The notes under the pieces are model-generated. The model was not told the origin of the DNA and did no database searches. It worked only from the letters and a program-made list of their open reading frames with translations. From the NCBI GenBank assembly GCA_003332035.1, contig QOQI01000007.1:1-41478 (forward strand): a stretch of DNA of 41,478 nucleotides. Direction: 5' to 3'. The DNA is from Paracoccaceae bacterium. GTDB taxonomy: Bacteria > Pseudomonadota > Alphaproteobacteria > Rhodobacterales > Rhodobacteraceae. Positions 18,981-28,206 of this stretch are shown piece by piece (position 1 is the stretch's first letter; each line of letters begins with the position of its first letter). The position numbers and the translations under genes are program-made.

Positions 18981-21041
18981 TTATCCTTCAACTTTAGTTA
19001 GATCAGCAACTGATAAACAAAGTTTGCAAATTCGAGATAATAAATTTAACCTATTGCGCCTAATAACGTCGACATCAGAATTGATCTGAACATTTTCAAA
19101 GAAGCCATCAATGGGTGATCTTAGATTAGCCATAGCGTTCATTGCCTCTACGAAATCTTCTCTTTCTAAAGCACTTCTAATTTTAGCCTCTTCAATATCT
19201 AATGCAGAAAATAAATCACGCTCGGCATCTTCTTCTGCATACTTCAAGTCAGCACCATAAGAGTACTCAACCCCATCGTTCTGTTCCGCCTGGACCAAAA
19301 TGTTGTTTGCACGTTTAAAGCCTTGTATCAGATTTGATCCATCGCTCGTCTTAATAAAGTTCATTAATGCAAACGATTTTTTGACTGAGAGCGCCAGATC
19401 ATTACCTTCATTAAGTGATAAACATGCATCAATTAGATCATGTCGTAGTGATTGATCACGAAGAAACACTTTCATTCTCTGATGAATAAAATTTTTAAGA
19501 TCTTCTATGTCTGCCCTATCATTACCCAGCATTAGAATCTCTGATAAAGAAATTCGAATGTCATTCTCAACTATTATTCGGATCAAACCTAACGCGCTTC
19601 TTCTTAATGCAAAAGGATCCTTAGAACCTGTTGGCTTTTCGTTGATGGCCCAAAAGCTAGTGAGAGTATCAATTTTATCAGCTAGAGCTACAACGACTGA
19701 TATTATTGAATTGGGAACCTTATCGCTTGGACCTAATGGAGCGTAATGATTTTTACAGGCATCTGCTATGTTATCTTCAAAACCTGCCTCACTAGCGTAG
19801 TAAGTTCCCATAACTCCTTGGAGCTCTGGAAATTCATAAACCATTTCAGATGACAGATCCGACTTAGATATAGAGGCAGCTTTCTTTGCTAATTTAGGAT
19901 CACAACCAATTTTTTTAGCGATTACTTCAGATAAATTAGAAATACGTTCAACGCGTTCAAATTGGCTTCCTAATTTATTATGAAAAGTCACCTGTTTCAA
20001 TCTTTCTAACCAAAAATCAAGACCACTAGCATTAACAATTCGAAGGTCATTATCCCAAAAAAATTTAGCATCAGCCAATCGAGCTGATAAAACTTTTTTA
20101 TTTCCAGCGAGAATTGTTGACCCATGATCAGGTGTTTCGCGGTTAGCTACAGTTGCAAACTGCACCACTTTATCATTTTTTGGGTTTCGAATTGAAAAAA
20201 ACTTTTGGTGCTCCCTCATGGAAGTTTGCAAAACTTCAGAGGGTAACGCCAGAAACTCATGTTCCAGTTTACCCATTAAAACGACTGGCCATTCGATCAA
20301 ACCAACCACTTCATTCAATAAACTAGGATCACTGATCAGTTCCAATCCCTGAGCAAAAGCTTGATTATTGATTTCCTGCAATATTATCTTTGCCCTTTCT
20401 GAGGGATCCAATATTACGAATTCTTTTTTTAACTTAGATGCATAATCCTCGAAAGAATTTACCGAAAACTCGCCCTTTCCCATAAATCGATGACCAACTG
20501 TCTTATCTCCTGAAGAAATTCCTTCAATATTCAAATCTACAACTGAAGATTCACCTTCATCATACAAAATACAGACTATGGAATGCAGTGGGCGAACCCA
20601 TTTTAACAAGGTTTGGCCCCATCTCATTGACTTAGGCCAGGGAAAGTTTCGAACTGTTTTTTCTAAAACTAAAGAAATAATATCCGCCGCGTTTCGGCCT
20701 TCAGTTCGTATATTTGCAAAATAGAATTCACCTTTTTTCTCTTGACGGACTTCCAGTTGACTTATTTCTAAGCCGGTATTTTTTAAAAAGCCCTGAATTG
20801 CTTTTTCAGGAGCATCTTTCCTAGGGCCCCTCTTTTCTTCTACGCTGCTAAGGCTCTTGTTTGAAACATTTTCTAGAGCTAGAGTTAAACGTCTAGGAGT
20901 AGAAAAAGCGGCAGAACTTTCATAAGTTAAGCCTAATTCTGAAATGCCCTCCGTGAACAATTTCTCCAAATCCAACGAAGCTTTTCGTTGCATACGAGCA
21001 GGTATTTCTTCCGATAATAATTCAATTAACAAATCAGGCAT
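18981..21041 (-). CDS. glyS: Glycyl-tRNA synthetase beta subunit
   Basis: GlyS is the tRNA-recognising subunit of the bacterial alpha2beta2 glycyl-tRNA synthetase. The 686-residue protein begins [20 protein letters not shown], the typical GlyS start, and includes KRGPRKDAPEKAIQGFLK, KSMRWGQTLLKWVRPLHS, the HD-like QGVMGTYYASEAGF, and the C-terminal anticodon-binding region with SPIDGFFENVQI. AAGAGGG lies before the ATG, and the start overlaps the stop of the upstream small gene by 1 bp (TAATG). Confidence 0.98.
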   Translation of the reverse strand: MPDLLIELLSEEIPARMQRKASLDLEKLFTEGISELGLTYESSAAFSTPRRLTLALENVSNKSLSSVEEKRGPRKDAPEKAIQGFLKNTGLEISQLEVRQEKKGEFYFANIRTEGRNAADIISLVLEKTVRNFPWPKSMRWGQTLLKWVRPLHSIVCILYDEGESSVVDLNIEGISSGDKTVGHRFMGKGEFSVNSFEDYASKLKKEFVILDPSERAKIILQEINNQAFAQGLELISDPSLLNEVVGLIEWPVVLMGKLEHEFLALPSEVLQTSMREHQKFFSIRNPKNDKVVQFATVANRETPDHGSTILAGNKKVLSARLADAKFFWDNDLRIVNASGLDFWLERLKQVTFHNKLGSQFERVERISNLSEVIAKKIGCDPKLAKKAASISKSDLSSEMVYEFPELQGVMGTYYASEAGFEDNIADACKNHYAPLGPSDKVPNSIISVVVALADKIDTLTSFWAINEKPTGSKDPFALRRSALGLIRIIVENDIRISLSEILMLGNDRADIEDLKNFIHQRMKVFLRDQSLRHDLIDACLSLNEGNDLALSVKKSFALMNFIKTSDGSNLIQGFKRANNILVQAEQNDGVEYSYGADLKYAEEDAERDLFSALDIEEAKIRSALEREDFVEAMNAMANLRSPIDGFFENVQINSDVDVIRRNRLNLLSRICKLCLSVADLTKVEG

Positions 21042-21562
21042 TATTTAACCCTCTTAGGACAACTCTGGTCTTTAACAGAACCATCATACAATTTTTCACC
21101 GCAGTCGTTTAACTCATGCCAAGCATATCCCCGCCCATTGGGGTAAATTACAACATGACGGTCAATGCCATATTCCAAGTTCTTACGTCCCAAAAATGCA
21201 GTCGCTAGGCCATCAGTTAAATCTTTACCAATACGTTTTGAGTTAAAACACTCAAACCAATTTGGTGCATTTCTTGGCATAGCAACTTTGAGCATCATAT
21301 ATTTTTCTTTCAGAAAATCGATATTTTGTTGAACCTCAAAGCAAGCCCGAAACCTTATCGGCGAACTATCAGCATCAATTCCCTGAAAATTGACTACCTC
21401 TATTTTCTCCGGTTTCTGTGTGGAGAGATTGACCAGAGTTATGCCCTTGGATTGCTCCAAATTAACTTTTGCGTAGAACCCATATACTTGTAGATAATAC
21501 ATTGTCGCTCCAGCTAAAAAGGACGTGAGCAAAATAGTGACAACCAAGATTTTTCCCCTCAC
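21041..21562 (-). CDS. DUF6446-like membrane-anchored protein between glyQ and glyS
   Basis: The 173-residue protein has a single hydrophobic N-terminal segment (residues 5-26, [20 protein letters not shown]), so it is probably anchored in the inner membrane with the rest in the periplasm. The body contains [20 protein letters not shown] and [18 protein letters not shown], both matching my memory of DUF6446, a Rhodobacterales family. Cys at FRACF, WFECF, LNDCG and SCPKR could form two disulfides. It overlaps glyQ by 4 bp (ATGA) and glyS by 1 bp, so all three are translationally coupled. Its function is unknown. Confidence 0.75.
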   Translation of the reverse strand: MRGKILVVTILLTSFLAGATMYYLQVYGFYAKVNLEQSKGITLVNLSTQKPEKIEVVNFQGIDADSSPIRFRACFEVQQNIDFLKEKYMMLKVAMPRNAPNWFECFNSKRIGKDLTDGLATAFLGRKNLEYGIDRHVVIYPNGRGYAWHELNDCGEKLYDGSVKDQSCPKRVK

Positions 21563-22482
21563 TTAACGTGTCCCCCGGCGGCGGTTAAAACAAAAGCATC
21601 AGCACACTGTTTTGCTAATCCTCTAACTCGGCCAATATAAGCTTGCCGTTCAGTAACTGATATGACACCGCGAGCATCAAGAACATTAAAAATATGAGAT
21701 GCTTTAATACACTGATCATAAGCTGGATGAACCATAGAGATATGTTTTCCAGATTTAGGATCTAACTTATCTTGAGATAATATTTCCACGCAATCCTTCT
21801 CAGCTTCATCAAAATGGCGAAAAAGAGTTTCGGTGTTGGCAATATCAAAATTCCATCTGGAATATTCTTCTTCGGTTTGCTTAAAAATATCTCCATATTT
21901 CAGAGGAATACTAGCTTCAGGGTCATTAAATGGCATATCCATTACATAGTCGACGCCTAGTATATACATCGCCAGTCTTTCTAAACCATAAGTCAATTCA
22001 CCTGAAATTGGATTACACTCATGGCCCCCAACTTGCTGAAAGTATGTAAATTGGCTTACCTCCATGCCATCGCACCAAACTTCCCAACCAAGACCCCACG
22101 CTCCAAGCGTTGGGCTTTCCCAATCATCTTCAACAAACCTTATGTCATGTAATTGACTATCAATGCCAATAGCATCCAATGATCCTAAATAGAGGTTTTG
22201 AAAATCAGGCGGACTGGGTTTCATTAGAACTTGGAACTGGTAATAGTGCTGCAGTCGGTTTGGATTATCTCCGTAACGGCCATCAGTTGGCCTTCTGGAA
22301 GGCTGAACATAGGCTACCGACCATGGTTTGGGTCCCAACGATCTCAGAGTTGTAGCAGGGTGAAAAGTCCCTGCCCCAACCTCCATATCGTACGGCTGCA
22401 TAAGAGCACATCCCTGAGCCACCCAATAATTCTGTAGCCGCAGGATGATATCCTGAAAAGACTGGGGAGAGTTTGCAACCAT
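21559..22482 (-). CDS. glyQ: Glycyl-tRNA synthetase alpha subunit
   Basis: GlyQ carries the class II catalytic core that activates glycine. The 307-residue protein has [20 protein letters not shown] (class II motif 1 region), [50 protein letters not shown] (motif 2), and [13 protein letters not shown] (motif 3). Length and order match the family. AAAGGTA precedes the ATG. It is first in the run glyQ, small membrane protein, glyS, PEP-binding protein. Confidence 0.98.
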   Translation of the reverse strand: MVANSPQSFQDIILRLQNYWVAQGCALMQPYDMEVGAGTFHPATTLRSLGPKPWSVAYVQPSRRPTDGRYGDNPNRLQHYYQFQVLMKPSPPDFQNLYLGSLDAIGIDSQLHDIRFVEDDWESPTLGAWGLGWEVWCDGMEVSQFTYFQQVGGHECNPISGELTYGLERLAMYILGVDYVMDMPFNDPEASIPLKYGDIFKQTEEEYSRWNFDIANTETLFRHFDEAEKDCVEILSQDKLDPKSGKHISMVHPAYDQCIKASHIFNVLDARGVISVTERQAYIGRVRGLAKQCADAFVLTAAGGHVK

Positions 22483-22600
22483 CTGCGTTACCTTTGAATT
22501 TGTATAAAAATTTACTCGTTCTTAGGCAAACCGTGCATTACCGTCAATCAGACAAACCAAATTCGTCTCTCCATTTAATCAATAAAACAATAAAACCCAG

Positions 22601-24049
22601 CTAATTTCGCCAAAACTTAAGTGTAAACAAAATATATACAGCCATTAATTCTAAGCGACCTATCAGCATACCCGCGATAAGTAACCATTTAGCAGTCTCA
22701 CTTAAAGATGAGAAGTTTCCATCCGGTCCAATAGTTTCCCCCAATCCTGGGCCAATATTAGCAAGAGCCGCCGCTGCTCCTGACAACGAAGTTATAAGAT
22801 CCAATCCAGTCAGTGACAGAAGGATAGCCAACACACCCAGTGATGCAAAGAAAACCACAAAAAATGTCAATACTGAGTTCAAGATATCATCACTTATCTG
22901 TCGACCTTGATACCTAGGTATGAAGATACCGTTTGGAGAATGTATTCTCTTTAATTGGCTGGCTATAGATGCAAACACAATTTGATACCGAAAAATTTTA
23001 ACAGAGCAAGTGGTTGAACCTGCGCAACCTCCAACAAGTCCAACAAAAAACAAAAGTGATACCAAGAAACCGCCCCATAGCATATAATTAGTAGAAGCAA
23101 ATCCAGTACCAGTAAGAATGGAGGTTATATTAAAAAGAGCCTTACGAAACACCAATTCAAAAGATAAGTTTAGCTGCAAACTTAAAACAAGCGTACTTAA
23201 CAGGACCAATACACAAATTAAAAAAATGAAAGTCTTTACTTGTGGATCTTTAAATACAGCTGTGCCTTGCCCATTAATTAATTGAACGTACCTAACAAAT
23301 GGTAATGCAGACAAAATCATAAATAAAATTGCAACATATTCAACTTTCCAAGAAAATACAGAAAAAGATCCATCATAATTAGAAAAACCACCCGTGGCAA
23401 CTGTAGTAAATGCGTGAACTACGGCATCAAAAAAATTCATTCCAGCCAAAACATAAGCTGAACCGCAAGCAATGGTTATCCCAACATAAATAATTGAAAT
23501 TTGGAAAGCTATTGTTGTTGCTCTGGGTAGAATTTTTCCAAGAGTATCGAAGCCTTCAGCCCTAAAGATTTGCATACCACCAACCCTTAGTTCAGGAAGA
23601 AAAACCATTGCTACAACAATGATCCCTATTCCACCAAGCCATTGTAAAATACCTCTCCAAAGGAGCAGCCCTTTAGGCATTTTATCTAATTCACTAAAAA
23701 CAGTGGACCCCGTGGTGGTGATACCCGATACCGCCTCAAAAATTGCATCAACAATGTTTGCATTCGTATAGCCCAGAAAAAAAGGAATTGATGCAAATAT
23801 CGATAATACGACCCAAACCAGAGTAGTAAGTAGGAAAGTTTTTTGTATATCCAGACCAACGTGAGTCCCATTTGATGAAGCTAAAGCAAGGAATCCACCA
23901 CTAATGATGGTTATAGCCGCAGAGATTGCGAAGACCGGCCAATGCCCGTTGTCTTGCCCTAAATCTACTGCCAAGGGAGCGAACATAGTTAATCCAAGAA
24001 AGATTACCAGGATCCCAATTACGTATCCCACGGGGCGCATATCAATCAT
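22601..24049 (-). CDS. trkH: TrkH-type potassium uptake channel subunit
   Basis: TrkH forms the K+-translocating part of the Trk system in the inner membrane, working with the cytoplasmic NAD-binding subunit TrkA, which is not in this window. The four pore-loop repeats are visible: SGITTTGSTVFSELD, TTVATGGFSNYDG, SILTGTGFASTNY and ALANIGPGLGETIGP, with about ten helices. The ATG at 24049 (MIDMRPVGYVIGIL) is chosen by family resemblance over a TTG at 24085, whose extra 12 residues look random and which has no spaced ribosome-binding site. It is separated from folE2 by a short gap. Confidence 0.92.
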   Translation of the reverse strand: MIDMRPVGYVIGILVIFLGLTMFAPLAVDLGQDNGHWPVFAISAAITIISGGFLALASSNGTHVGLDIQKTFLLTTLVWVVLSIFASIPFFLGYTNANIVDAIFEAVSGITTTGSTVFSELDKMPKGLLLWRGILQWLGGIGIIVVAMVFLPELRVGGMQIFRAEGFDTLGKILPRATTIAFQISIIYVGITIACGSAYVLAGMNFFDAVVHAFTTVATGGFSNYDGSFSVFSWKVEYVAILFMILSALPFVRYVQLINGQGTAVFKDPQVKTFIFLICVLVLLSTLVLSLQLNLSFELVFRKALFNITSILTGTGFASTNYMLWGGFLVSLLFFVGLVGGCAGSTTCSVKIFRYQIVFASIASQLKRIHSPNGIFIPRYQGRQISDDILNSVLTFFVVFFASLGVLAILLSLTGLDLITSLSGAAAALANIGPGLGETIGPDGNFSSLSETAKWLLIAGMLIGRLELMAVYILFTLKFWRN

Positions 24050-24097
24050 ATCAACACCGTTGATTACAGTAACCGTGACTGTCAAGTCCTATTAAAA

Positions 24098-25192
24098 TTA
24101 TCCACTATGCACTAGTGTTGTGAATTGATGAGGATCAATCGAAACAGTTTCAAAAGTTGAACCTTCAGTTAAAATTGAAATCGCATCATGACTATGTAAG
24201 CTTTCTTGGTGGGACGCTATAATACGAAAATCACCGATCCGATTATCACTTTTTAAAGACTTACAAAATAGTCTGGCTGCATCTTCCACAAAGATTGGGT
24301 TAGCAGCATTTAGCTCAGCAAAAGCCTGCTCATCTTCTCTCTTAACCATAACCTGTGTTTCGGTTGGCACGGCAACCCGGCAAGAATCAATTAGATCCTC
24401 GAACCACAAAGACTCGGACCCCGTTAACACTACGGAAATGCGAGCCACAGAACGCTGTGAGTGGGGCGTGGCCAGCTGACCTCTTGTCTTTCTGGCATGT
24501 TCACTTAATTCGAGAGAACAAGGACACGTTGAACTATAAACATAATCTATATGAACCACTTTAGTTCTAATGCCTTTCTGATCTATCAATTCCAGTGCGA
24601 TATCATAATATTGATAGCCTAGCAGATTAGACCTAAGGCTACTAACTTGCATGGGAAATGAAAACTTCATCAAAATTCTAGCGTCAAAACTTTCTAAATC
24701 TGTTTTATAATCATCGAGTGCGGCCTCAATAACTGAAAAACTAAATTGCTCTTCAGAGTGCTTATAAAAACTACGCATTATTCGCGACATATTAATGCCT
24801 TTTTTATCGGCACCTAAGCTAACCGACCCGGTTACTGAAGTTTCTAGCATTCTTTCGCCAGAACCTCGCAATTTATATCTTATTGGGAGCTTAAAGTTAG
24901 AGATTCCAACATGCTGTATGACTTGATTGGAACCTTTGATTAAGGAACTGGGGCCATTTTGCAAGTCGGGAAGTGACGCTTTATAATCAGCATCCAGCTT
25001 AAAGTCAGTTTGGTATTTATCAGTTAATTCTGGATATTGAGACCAAAAACTTGTCGCCTCTGGCGACGCTAAATCTGTACTTGAGAAATTTAAATCACCG
25101 CCCTGATCCCTCCACTTTTGCAACACTGATAGCGCCTCATGGACTTCAGACTCAGAAATATCAGACATTAGCTTGCGGGTATGAATATTCAT
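24098..25192 (-). CDS. folE2: GTP cyclohydrolase FolE2
   Basis: FolE2 converts GTP to dihydroneopterin triphosphate, the first folate step, in place of the zinc enzyme FolE. Known FolE2 proteins do not need zinc and are often used when zinc is scarce. The conserved block STCPCSLELSEHARK (with the metal/catalytic Cys) and PHSQRSVARI are present, as is EDAARLFCKSL. The ATG at 25192 (MNIHTRKL) with AAAAGGGG upstream is preferred to one at 25222; it gives 364 residues. No FolE is seen here. FolB and FolP are also in this window. Confidence 0.94.
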   Translation of the reverse strand: MNIHTRKLMSDISESEVHEALSVLQKWRDQGGDLNFSSTDLASPEATSFWSQYPELTDKYQTDFKLDADYKASLPDLQNGPSSLIKGSNQVIQHVGISNFKLPIRYKLRGSGERMLETSVTGSVSLGADKKGINMSRIMRSFYKHSEEQFSFSVIEAALDDYKTDLESFDARILMKFSFPMQVSSLRSNLLGYQYYDIALELIDQKGIRTKVVHIDYVYSSTCPCSLELSEHARKTRGQLATPHSQRSVARISVVLTGSESLWFEDLIDSCRVAVPTETQVMVKREDEQAFAELNAANPIFVEDAARLFCKSLKSDNRIGDFRIIASHQESLHSHDAISILTEGSTFETVSIDPHQFTTLVHSG

Positions 25193-25289
25193 TCCGGACC
25201 CCTTTTCAGAAATAGACCCCAACCTTTTATGTAAACTTAACTTTACTATATTGTATTATTAATACGCAACAATTTTAGTAACAGATCAA

Positions 25290-26471
25290 TTAAAGAGTAG
25301 TTAAAGCTGACGAAACGTCATTGATGAGATCATCAGTATCTTCTAACCCAACTGACAATCTAATGAGTCCATCTCCGATCAATAGATCTTCTTTTTGTTT
25401 TTCAGATAAACGCTGATGTGTTGTTGTTGCAGGATGAGTTGCAATTGATTTAGCATCCCCCAGATTATTTGAAAGAATTATTATATCTAGATTGTTCAAA
25501 AATTTAAAAGCAGCTTTTTTTCCTTTAATAAACTCAAATGTTGTTACCGTGCCAAAACCAGAGGTGATTTGTTTGGCAAGTTCATGTTGGCTATTAGATT
25601 GTAAGCCTGGATAGATAACTTTTTTAATTTCTGAGGAAGTTTCAAGAAATTGGGAAATTTTGAAAGCTGATTTTGCTTGGGCTTTTACCCTCAATTCTAT
25701 TGTTTCCAAACCTTTTAACATAATCCAGGCGTTAAATGGACTCATCGAACTTCCGGTATGTTTCATGTAAGGCTCAACTGTATTGCGTATAAAATCTTTT
25801 TTTCCAAGAACTACGCCACCAAGGGCACGCCCCTGCCCGTCAATATGTTTAGTTGCAGAGTAAACAACAACGTCAACACCTAGTTCGATAGCGTTTGAAA
25901 AAACTGGCGTCGTAAAAACATTATCGACCACTACCAAAGCACCATAAGAATGCGCAATTTCGACAACTTTGGGTATGTCAACTAATTCCAAATTTGGATT
26001 GGACATGCTTTCAAAAAAGCAGACTTTTGTATTTGCTTTAAAGGCTCTTTTCCAGGATGTAACATCTGGACCATCAACAAATGTAACTTCCACGCCAAAT
26101 TTGGGTAATATTTGTTCGAGTATATAAAGACACGAGCCAAATAAAGCTTTAGACGCCACCACATGGTCTCCTGCCGTTAAACATGATGCCAAAGCACCAT
26201 TAACGGCAGCCATTCCTGACGCAGTTGCGAAGCAATCCTCGGCGCCCTCTAAAAGGGCCATTCGATCTTCAAACATGGCAACCGTCGGATTGCCATATCT
26301 TGAGTAAATAAATTCATCTTCTCCGCTATTTTGAAATCTTATTTCAGCATTTTCTGCTGTGTCATAAATATAACTTTGGGTCATAAATATAGCTTCGCTT
26401 ACCTCCCCAAAGTAACTTCGTCGGACGCCTCCATGAACCATTTTAGTTTGATTTTGATAAGAACTTTTCAT
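25290..26471 (-). CDS. metZ: O-succinylhomoserine sulfhydrylase
   Basis: MetZ makes homocysteine from O-succinyl- (or O-acetyl-) homoserine and sulfide in methionine synthesis. The 393-residue PLP enzyme of the Cys/Met family shows YIYDTAENAEIRF, YSRYGNPTVAMFEDR, CFATASGMAAVNGAL (cofactor loop), VDNVFTTPVFSNAIELG and the Schiff-base Lys in VVYSATKHIDGQGRALGG. The GQGR block is characteristic of MetZ. A SAM-II riboswitch and terminator lie directly upstream, so expression should fall when S-adenosylmethionine is plentiful. AATAGGTG precedes the ATG. Confidence 0.95.
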   Translation of the reverse strand: MKSSYQNQTKMVHGGVRRSYFGEVSEAIFMTQSYIYDTAENAEIRFQNSGEDEFIYSRYGNPTVAMFEDRMALLEGAEDCFATASGMAAVNGALASCLTAGDHVVASKALFGSCLYILEQILPKFGVEVTFVDGPDVTSWKRAFKANTKVCFFESMSNPNLELVDIPKVVEIAHSYGALVVVDNVFTTPVFSNAIELGVDVVVYSATKHIDGQGRALGGVVLGKKDFIRNTVEPYMKHTGSSMSPFNAWIMLKGLETIELRVKAQAKSAFKISQFLETSSEIKKVIYPGLQSNSQHELAKQITSGFGTVTTFEFIKGKKAAFKFLNNLDIIILSNNLGDAKSIATHPATTTHQRLSEKQKEDLLIGDGLIRLSVGLEDTDDLINDVSSALTTL

Positions 26472-26495
26472 TACTACACCTATTGGTCAAAACAC

Positions 26496-26530
26496 AAAAA
26501 AACCCCCAATAGCGGTCAAGCGAATGGGGG
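26496..26530 (-). terminator. Attenuator terminator of the metZ riboswitch
   Basis: On the minus strand CCCCCA (26530-26525) pairs with TGGGGG (26508-26503), and seven T residues follow (26502-26496), about 25 nt before the metZ ATG. The loop contains CTTGACC (26520-26514), which can pair instead with GGTCAGG (26545-26539) at the aptamer 3' edge. This gives a plausible antiterminator. Confidence 0.75.
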
Positions 26531-26542
26531 AATTGCATCCTG

Positions 26543-26600
26543 ACCTTTTAGCGAGAATTTTTATAGTGGTCCGCAATCTGGTAACAAATCACCACTGGTA
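26543..26600 (-). promoter_or_regulatory. SAM-II riboswitch aptamer upstream of metZ
   Basis: The minus strand reads AGTGGT-GATTTG-TTACC-AGATTGC-GG-ACCACT, then a linker ending in CGCTAAAAGGT. This matches the SAM-II consensus as I know it: P1 AGTGGT (26596-26591) with ACCACT (26570-26565), the GATTTG and TTGC boxes, GCTAAAA, and the pseudoknot ACC (26582-26580) with GGT (26545-26543). SAM-II elements control methionine genes in alphaproteobacteria, which fits metZ downstream. Confidence 0.92.
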
Positions 26601-26604
26601 TTTC

Positions 26605-26633
26605 TTGTTAAAGCTCTACTTTATAAACGTCAA
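26605..26633 (-). promoter_or_regulatory. Candidate promoter of the metZ leader
   Basis: TTGACG (26633-26628) is followed after 17 nt by TAACAA (26610-26605) on the minus strand. The expected start site is near 26598, at the first base pairs of the SAM-II aptamer, which is where a riboswitch leader should begin. The -10 box is a weak match. Confidence 0.45.
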
Positions 26634-26650
26634 GCGATCAAAATAAAAAC

Positions 26651-27265
26651 TCAATTTTTATCATCATTATCAAAATCACCATATTTCAACAAAACTGGAT
26701 ATTGAGAAGCAAGAAAAATCAATAATGCTACGCTTAACCCAAAAGTTTTAAAATAAACCCAAACTTCAGTTGAAAATGTTCTCCAGACAAATTCGTTTAA
26801 AAGCGCCAGGAAAAAGAAAAATCCAGTAATTCTGCGGCTTATTATTATCCAGCCTTCTTGATCCATGGGAAGCATAGTCCCCATCAACGACTGTAAGTAA
26901 GATTTTCCTCTAAACAAACCAGCCAGCAGAATGGAACCAAATAGAAAATAAACGAGTGTTGGTTTCATTTTAAAAAAGCGTTCGTCATTAAACAGAATGG
27001 TCATTCCACCAAAAACAACTACTAATATAGCTGTAAAAAGCTGTATTTTTGATACTTCACCAGTCAACTTCCAACTTAAGAAAGTTGTAAATATAATTAA
27101 TGGTATAAAAATTGTTGTTGCTAAAACAAAGCCTTCATAGTTTTGGCCATAAAAATTGAGGCTTATTTCATAACGATCAAATATAATATAGGCAGCAAAG
27201 AAAACTATTACGGGCCCAAATTCTAAAGTAGACTTAATACCTGAATTCTTTTGATCTGACGACAT
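26651..27265 (-). CDS. YciB/IspZ-type septation-associated membrane protein
   Basis: The 204-residue protein begins with a hydrophilic stretch followed by LEFGPVIVFFAAYII, the family hallmark, and has five or six hydrophobic helices. FRGKSYLQSLM and the NEFVWRTFSTEVWVYFKTFG block near the C-terminus also fit YciB (intracellular septation protein A). The family is linked to cell envelope and division, with no known enzymatic activity. Its start lies 3 bp from the end of the EamA transporter upstream, so both belong with ftsY in one operon. Confidence 0.9.
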   Translation of the reverse strand: MSSDQKNSGIKSTLEFGPVIVFFAAYIIFDRYEISLNFYGQNYEGFVLATTIFIPLIIFTTFLSWKLTGEVSKIQLFTAILVVVFGGMTILFNDERFFKMKPTLVYFLFGSILLAGLFRGKSYLQSLMGTMLPMDQEGWIIISRRITGFFFFLALLNEFVWRTFSTEVWVYFKTFGLSVALLIFLASQYPVLLKYGDFDNDDKN

Positions 27266-27268
27266 TAT

Positions 27269-28192
27269 TCAACCTCCAATTTCAACGACCACAGCTCCAA
27301 AAGCAATTAAGGCCATTAGTAATATCCTGCGCGGTCCAACGGTTTCTTTTAGAAACAACCAACCTATAATTGCAGCAAAAACCGTCGAAGTTTCCCTCAG
27401 AACCGCAGCTTCTCCCACTTTATCAAGTCGTGTCGCCAACATTATCGATCCAAAACTAAAGAAAGCAACAACTCCACCCGCAGCACCTCTGATCGCCAGA
27501 GGAAGAATTTTTGGTTTTTCAGTCAAATTACTCCAACGATAGATTGCATAGGGTGTAATTGATAAACTATCAAATAGAAAAAACCACACAATGAATGCTA
27601 AAGGATCAATAGCAACCCTAATACCGTAGGCATCAACTGTAGTGTAAAGAGCCACAAAGCTGCCTGTACAAACAGCAAGAATTAAAGCAGTTGGCAAGGT
27701 TTCTCTCGATGTCTCGAGATAAATTAAGTTGTATAAAGCCAACCCGAATATACCCAGCAAAAGAAGGAAAATACCTAACCATTGTATTGACGAGAATGTT
27801 TCGCCAAACAAAATATAAGCTCCGATAACAGTGAAAACTGGGCTCGTTCCTCGAACAACCGGATAGACCACGGTAAATGCCCCTTTAGAATATGCAAAGG
27901 CTTGCAAAAGTTTGTAAATGAAATGTATTAGAAAAATTACTAAAAAAATCGGCCAGAGCTCTGGCTCAGGAATTGGAACGACGAGTATCGCAAGCGGAAG
28001 CATTGCAAGACCAGAACTGGCGTCGATAGCGCCACGTGACAACCAAGGATCATGGCGCCCTTTTTGTAAAGCTCCAAAAACGGCATGTAAAAAGGCCGCT
28101 AATATAGCAAGCCAAAGTGCTACCCGACTTCCTGTATTTGTTCCCTCGATCTGATAAATCCAAGCTACTAAAAAGGAGAGGTCACTACTCAT
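27269..28192 (-). CDS. EamA/DMT-superfamily transporter
   Basis: The 307-residue protein has about ten hydrophobic helices and two EamA-type halves; AFTVVYPVVRGTSPVFTVIG and GEAAVLRETSTVFAAIIGW are the equivalent conserved segments near the ends of the repeats. The substrate cannot be deduced. The ribosome-binding site before the ATG is poor, and the start lies 14 bp after the ftsY stop, suggesting translation depends on upstream ribosomes. It sits between ftsY and yciB, an order I recall in roseobacters. Confidence 0.82.
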   Translation of the reverse strand: MSSDLSFLVAWIYQIEGTNTGSRVALWLAILAAFLHAVFGALQKGRHDPWLSRGAIDASSGLAMLPLAILVVPIPEPELWPIFLVIFLIHFIYKLLQAFAYSKGAFTVVYPVVRGTSPVFTVIGAYILFGETFSSIQWLGIFLLLLGIFGLALYNLIYLETSRETLPTALILAVCTGSFVALYTTVDAYGIRVAIDPLAFIVWFFLFDSLSITPYAIYRWSNLTEKPKILPLAIRGAAGGVVAFFSFGSIMLATRLDKVGEAAVLRETSTVFAAIIGWLFLKETVGPRRILLMALIAFGAVVVEIGG

Positions 28193-28206
28193 AAAATCAA
28201 TTTAGT

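Noticed and set aside
24050..24085. TTG start extending trkH by 12 residues
   Set aside because: The extension reads TVTVTVINGV, the only AGGA is 1 nt from the codon, and family members as I recall begin near the MIDMRPVGY segment.
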